In this document: positions 4,186 to 6,644 of the stretch, piece after piece
How positions within the stretch are numbered: position 1 is the stretch's first letter
Layout of the letters: every line of letters starts with the position of its first letter
From: DATLHO01 sp035539855
GTDB lineage: Bacteria; Bacteroidota; Ignavibacteria; OLB7
Assembly (NCBI GenBank): GCA_035539855.1
Contig: DATLHO010000044.1
Location: forward strand, 1 to 6,644
Reading direction: 5' to 3'
Length of the DNA: 6,644 bases
The notes under the pieces: model-generated
Databases searched by the model: none
The model's input: the letters and a program-made list of their open reading frames with translations, nothing else
What the model was told of the DNA's origin: nothing
Position numbers and translations under genes: made by a program

Positions 4186-6644
4186 ATGAATTCCCCCAAA
4201 GGATCCCGACCGGGATTCACAGCATTACTCCTGGTACTGCTGGGACTGTTCGCCGCTGGGAGCGCCCGGGCGAATCTCGGCTCGTACGTCTTCGCCGAAA
4301 GCACCGGCGAGCGCATCGACATCTCCGGCATCTCGACGGCCGTGTTCACCGGCAACGACGGCTGCGTCGGGACGAACATCGACGATAACTCGAACAGCGC
4401 GGTCGACATCGGCTTCAACTTCCGCTTCGCCGGCAACGACTACGCGAAGTTCTCGGCATCGACGAACGGCCTCATCGGCCTGTTCACGCAGTACGGCTCC
4501 ACGAAGGTCTCGAGCTGCTGGGTCAATCTTCTCAACGCCGTGACCGGCGGCTGCTCCGACGAGTACGCGCTCACGCTCGACTCGATCCCCCAGATCGCGC
4601 CGATGTGGGACGACATGCGCGTCGCCAGCACGTGCTCGGGTCACCCGTTCGACGGCATGATCCACTACGCCGTGGTCGGGGAGGCTCCCTCGCGCGTGCT
4701 CGTCATCGAGTTCCGCGACATGGAGTACGACTATCGGCAGAACCGCTTCACGACGTTCCAGACGCGCCTGTACGAAGGCTCCAACCGCATCGAGTTCTGG
4801 TACGCCGGCACTTCCGATCTCTCGTTCAGCGGCGACGGTTCGTCGATCGGACTGGCGGCGATCGATGGCGCGAGCGTCCTCAGCGTCTCGGCGGGACCGC
4901 CCGCGAGCGCGTCGACCGGCTCGGTCGACGATCGCAACGATCCGCGGAACATCGCCGCGAACACGCTCTACACGTTCGTCCCCTGCGAGATCCGCATCGG
5001 CCCGGCGCCGAGCGGTGAGGTCAGCGCCGTCATCGTCGACGGACAGGATCTGCTCGACGGCGCCGAAGTGACCGTCGGCAGCGAGGCCACGTTCGAGCCC
5101 ATCATGCTGTCGCTCGGCGAGTCGCCCTGCGACAGCCGCAGCTACACGTTCGAGCTCGGCGGAATCGGCGCGAGCGAGTACACGATTTCGCCGCAGGAGG
5201 GATCGCTCGAGCCCGGCTCGTCGACGATTCCGATGATCACGTACCGTCCGATGTGCCCGGGCACGCGCCCGGCGACCCTGCGCATCGTCGGCAGCGACGG
5301 CACCGATCGCACGTTCCTTCTGGGAGCCGTCGCGATGGCGCAGATCGAGTGGCGCACCGACATCGCGCAGGGCGGAACACCCGCGCTCGCCGACGGCGAC
5401 ACGCTGCTCGGCACGGTCGTCGTCATGCGCAACCAGGCGACCGCGTTCACGCCGCTGACGATCGCGAACATCAATCCCGATCCGTCGGCTCCGGCGACCG
5501 ATGTGAGCTTCGAGCTCATCGACCCGAATGGGCAGTACACGATCTCGACGACCGGCGCGACGCTCGGTGTCGGCGAGAGCGTGACGCCGTCGATCACGTT
5601 CCTGGCAACGGCGATCACGTTCCAGGAGGCATACCTCGTCGTGACGACAGCGTGCGAGCAGCGCACGTTCCTGCTTCGCGCGTTCTCCGCGGCGCCGGCG
5701 GGTGCGCTGATCAGCAACGGCGAGACGCTCGGACCGGACTCCTATGTCTTCGGACCGAACGCATCGTGCGTCGCCAGCGGCAGCGAGGTCGTGCCGATCA
5801 TCGTGCAGAACACCGGCTACGGGGATTTTCTCATCACCGGCGTCGACATCTATCGCACCGATACGATGCAGCGTCAGGGAACCCCGCCGTTCCCGATGCT
5901 GCGCGACGCTGCCGGAGCGCTCATTCGCTCGAGCGAGTACAGGCTCGCCAACGCCGCCGGCATCGCGCTGACGCTGCCGATCGTCGTCGCGCAGGGCTCT
6001 TCGCGGATGATCTATGTGCACTTCATCGGAAGCGAGCCCGGCCGCCGCTACGCGCGTGCGTACGTGCGGACCAACGGCCAGAACTTCGCGAACCCGGACG
6101 CGCTCGGTGAGGTCATCGAGGGCGTGCTGAGCTTCAACCTGCTGGCGCGCTCGATCGGCTCCGGCCTCGCCGCGACGCCCGACGGCGCGCGGATCCGTCC
6201 GCTCGTGATGACGCCCGCACGCCTCGGCGAGAGCTCGACGGCGCGCTTCCCGGTGAGCAACGCCGGCGCGTGCGACCTGCTGATCCGCCGCGACAAGCTG
6301 CGCATCACCTCCGGCGACGTGCACGAGTTCGAGCTCGTCGACGTGCTGCCGGCGACGCCGGTCGATGCGAAGGCCAACACGTACCGCATCGCTCCGGGCG
6401 CGACCGACTACATCACGGTGCGCTTCACGCCGTCGCGCTCCGGAACGCGCATCGCGACGGTGACGCTGCAGACGAACGACTCGACGATCTGGCTGCCCGG
6501 ACTCAGCGAGCGCGGCACCTATCGCGTCGACCTCTACGGCTTCGGTCGCGCCCGGAGCGATGCGGTACGTGTTGGCCTTCGCATCGACCGGCGTCGCCGG
6601 CAGCACGTCGACGAGCTCGAACTCGTGCACGTCGCCGGAGGTGA
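4186..6644 (+). CDS. large secreted protein with jelly-roll-like domain and tandem Ig-like (choice-of-anchor D type) modules, 3' partial
   Basis: The frame is open from ATG 4186 to the right edge (819 codons, no stop). Residues 1-29 are a signal peptide: basic Lys5/Arg8, core ALLLVLLGLFAAG, cleavage after ARA. Residues about 30-265 resemble nidogen/lectin-like beta domains of secreted Bacteroidota-type proteins: FNFRFAGNDYAKFSASTNG, IAPMWDD, VLVIEFRDMEYD, FQTRLYEGSNRIEFWYAG. Four Ig-like modules follow, about 266-385, 386-505, 506-660 and 661-786. The first two are clearly related (EYTISPQEGSLEPGSS against QYTISTTGATLGVGES, each ending RTFLL); the later ones end in similar strands (FNLLARSIG, YRVDLYGFG). 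A sorting signal or anchor, for example a type IX secretion tail, would lie beyond the window. It is probably a surface or secreted adhesion or scaffold protein; no enzyme motif is seen. Codons from 6542 on are the reverse complement of 6305-6407, so residues after about 786 are unlikely to be the true protein. Confidence 0.8.
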   Translation, partial: MNSPKGSRPGFTALLLVLLGLFAAGSARANLGSYVFAESTGERIDISGISTAVFTGNDGCVGTNIDDNSNSAVDIGFNFRFAGNDYAKFSASTNGLIGLFTQYGSTKVSSCWVNLLNAVTGGCSDEYALTLDSIPQIAPMWDDMRVASTCSGHPFDGMIHYAVVGEAPSRVLVIEFRDMEYDYRQNRFTTFQTRLYEGSNRIEFWYAGTSDLSFSGDGSSIGLAAIDGASVLSVSAGPPASASTGSVDDRNDPRNIAANTLYTFVPCEIRIGPAPSGEVSAVIVDGQDLLDGAEVTVGSEATFEPIMLSLGESPCDSRSYTFELGGIGASEYTISPQEGSLEPGSSTIPMITYRPMCPGTRPATLRIVGSDGTDRTFLLGAVAMAQIEWRTDIAQGGTPALADGDTLLGTVVVMRNQATAFTPLTIANINPDPSAPATDVSFELIDPNGQYTISTTGATLGVGESVTPSITFLATAITFQEAYLVVTTACEQRTFLLRAFSAAPAGALISNGETLGPDSYVFGPNASCVASGSEVVPIIVQNTGYGDFLITGVDIYRTDTMQRQGTPPFPMLRDAAGALIRSSEYRLANAAGIALTLPIVVAQGSSRMIYVHFIGSEPGRRYARAYVRTNGQNFANPDALGEVIEGVLSFNLLARSIGSGLAATPDGARIRPLVMTPARLGESSTARFPVSNAGACDLLIRRDKLRITSGDVHEFELVDVLPATPVDAKANTYRIAPGATDYITVRFTPSRSGTRIATVTLQTNDSTIWLPGLSERGTYRVDLYGFGRARSDAVRVGLRIDRRRRQHVDELELVHVAGG
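6305..6407 (+). repeat. left arm of a perfect 103-bp inverted repeat
   Basis: Every base from 6305 to 6407 is complementary to the mirror position in 6542-6644 (paired positions sum to 12949). The match ends at C6408 against T6541. This arm encodes residues about 707-741 of the secreted protein (HEFELVDVLPATPV...NTYRIAPGATD), in a normal protein-like frame, so it is the original copy. Confidence 0.97.
6542..6644 (-). repeat. right arm of the 103-bp inverted repeat, at the window edge
   Basis: This is the exact reverse complement of 6305-6407, separated from it by 134 bp (6408-6541) and running to the last base of the window, so it may continue beyond it. Read in the plus frame it gives an Arg-rich, low-likelihood peptide (RIDRRRRQHVDE). 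Read on the minus strand it gives the genuine module peptide HEFELVDVLPATPV. It is therefore an inverted copy of the gene's own sequence. Confidence 0.97.

Noticed and set aside
4225..6630. Very long minus-strand open frame (about 800 codons) opposite the secreted-protein gene, starting with a protein-like peptide MHEFELVDVLPATPV
   Set aside because: It is the antisense shadow of the GC-rich plus-strand gene and is dominated by Arg, Ala, Asp and Glu. Its plausible start exists only because the inverted copy at 6542-6644 puts genuine sense sequence on the minus strand.
6305..6644. Terminal inverted repeats of an insertion sequence or invertible promoter
   Set aside because: The arms are coding sequence of the same gene, and the 134-bp spacer holds only more of that gene, with no transposase, recombinase or target duplication.

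Overview
The window reads as GC-rich bacterial chromosome with all real genes on the plus strand, most codons ending in G or C, and short AT-richer gaps. Two large secreted or envelope proteins have no recognised enzyme function. One of them combines a jelly-roll-like N-terminal domain with tandem 'choice-of-anchor D'-type Ig-like modules. That pattern suggests the Bacteroidota/Chlorobiota/Ignavibacteria/Kapabacteria assemblage, or another Gram-negative lineage with similar envelope proteins. This placement is inference from protein style, not from a marker gene.

Layout: (1) bases 1-15 look like the last codons of an upstream gene, whose stop overlaps the next start. (2) 15-1118 encodes an exported protein of unknown function: signal peptide, small beta domain, two glycine-rich hydrophobic segments, probable outer-membrane beta-barrel. 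(3) 1213-2490 encodes a PLP-dependent enzyme of the cystathionine gamma-synthase/methionine gamma-lyase family with a complete set of cofactor residues. (4) 2491-2673 is a gap built of two oppositely oriented arrays of a 7-bp repeat (TTATTGG type) around a GC-richer core. (5) 2674-4095 encodes a type I glutamine synthetase, starting at GTG just after the second array. (6) 4186 to the window end is a secreted multi-domain protein that stays open to the right edge.

The sulfur amino-acid PLP enzyme and the glutamine synthetase are both amino-acid metabolism genes, but the repeat-filled gap separates them and nothing shows that they are co-transcribed. The two secreted proteins are probably unrelated to them.

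The most important observation is at the right edge. The last 103 bases (6542-6644) are the exact reverse complement of 6305-6407, inside the same gene. The predicted protein after about residue 786 is therefore an antisense read-through of its own coding sequence, and the structure may be a fold-back or contig-end artefact. Other points worth a second look are the inverted heptanucleotide arrays and a glutamine synthetase that keeps the catalytic residues but has Phe in place of the adenylylated Tyr. I found no convincing new defence, mobile or RNA system, no tRNA or rRNA, and no CRISPR.
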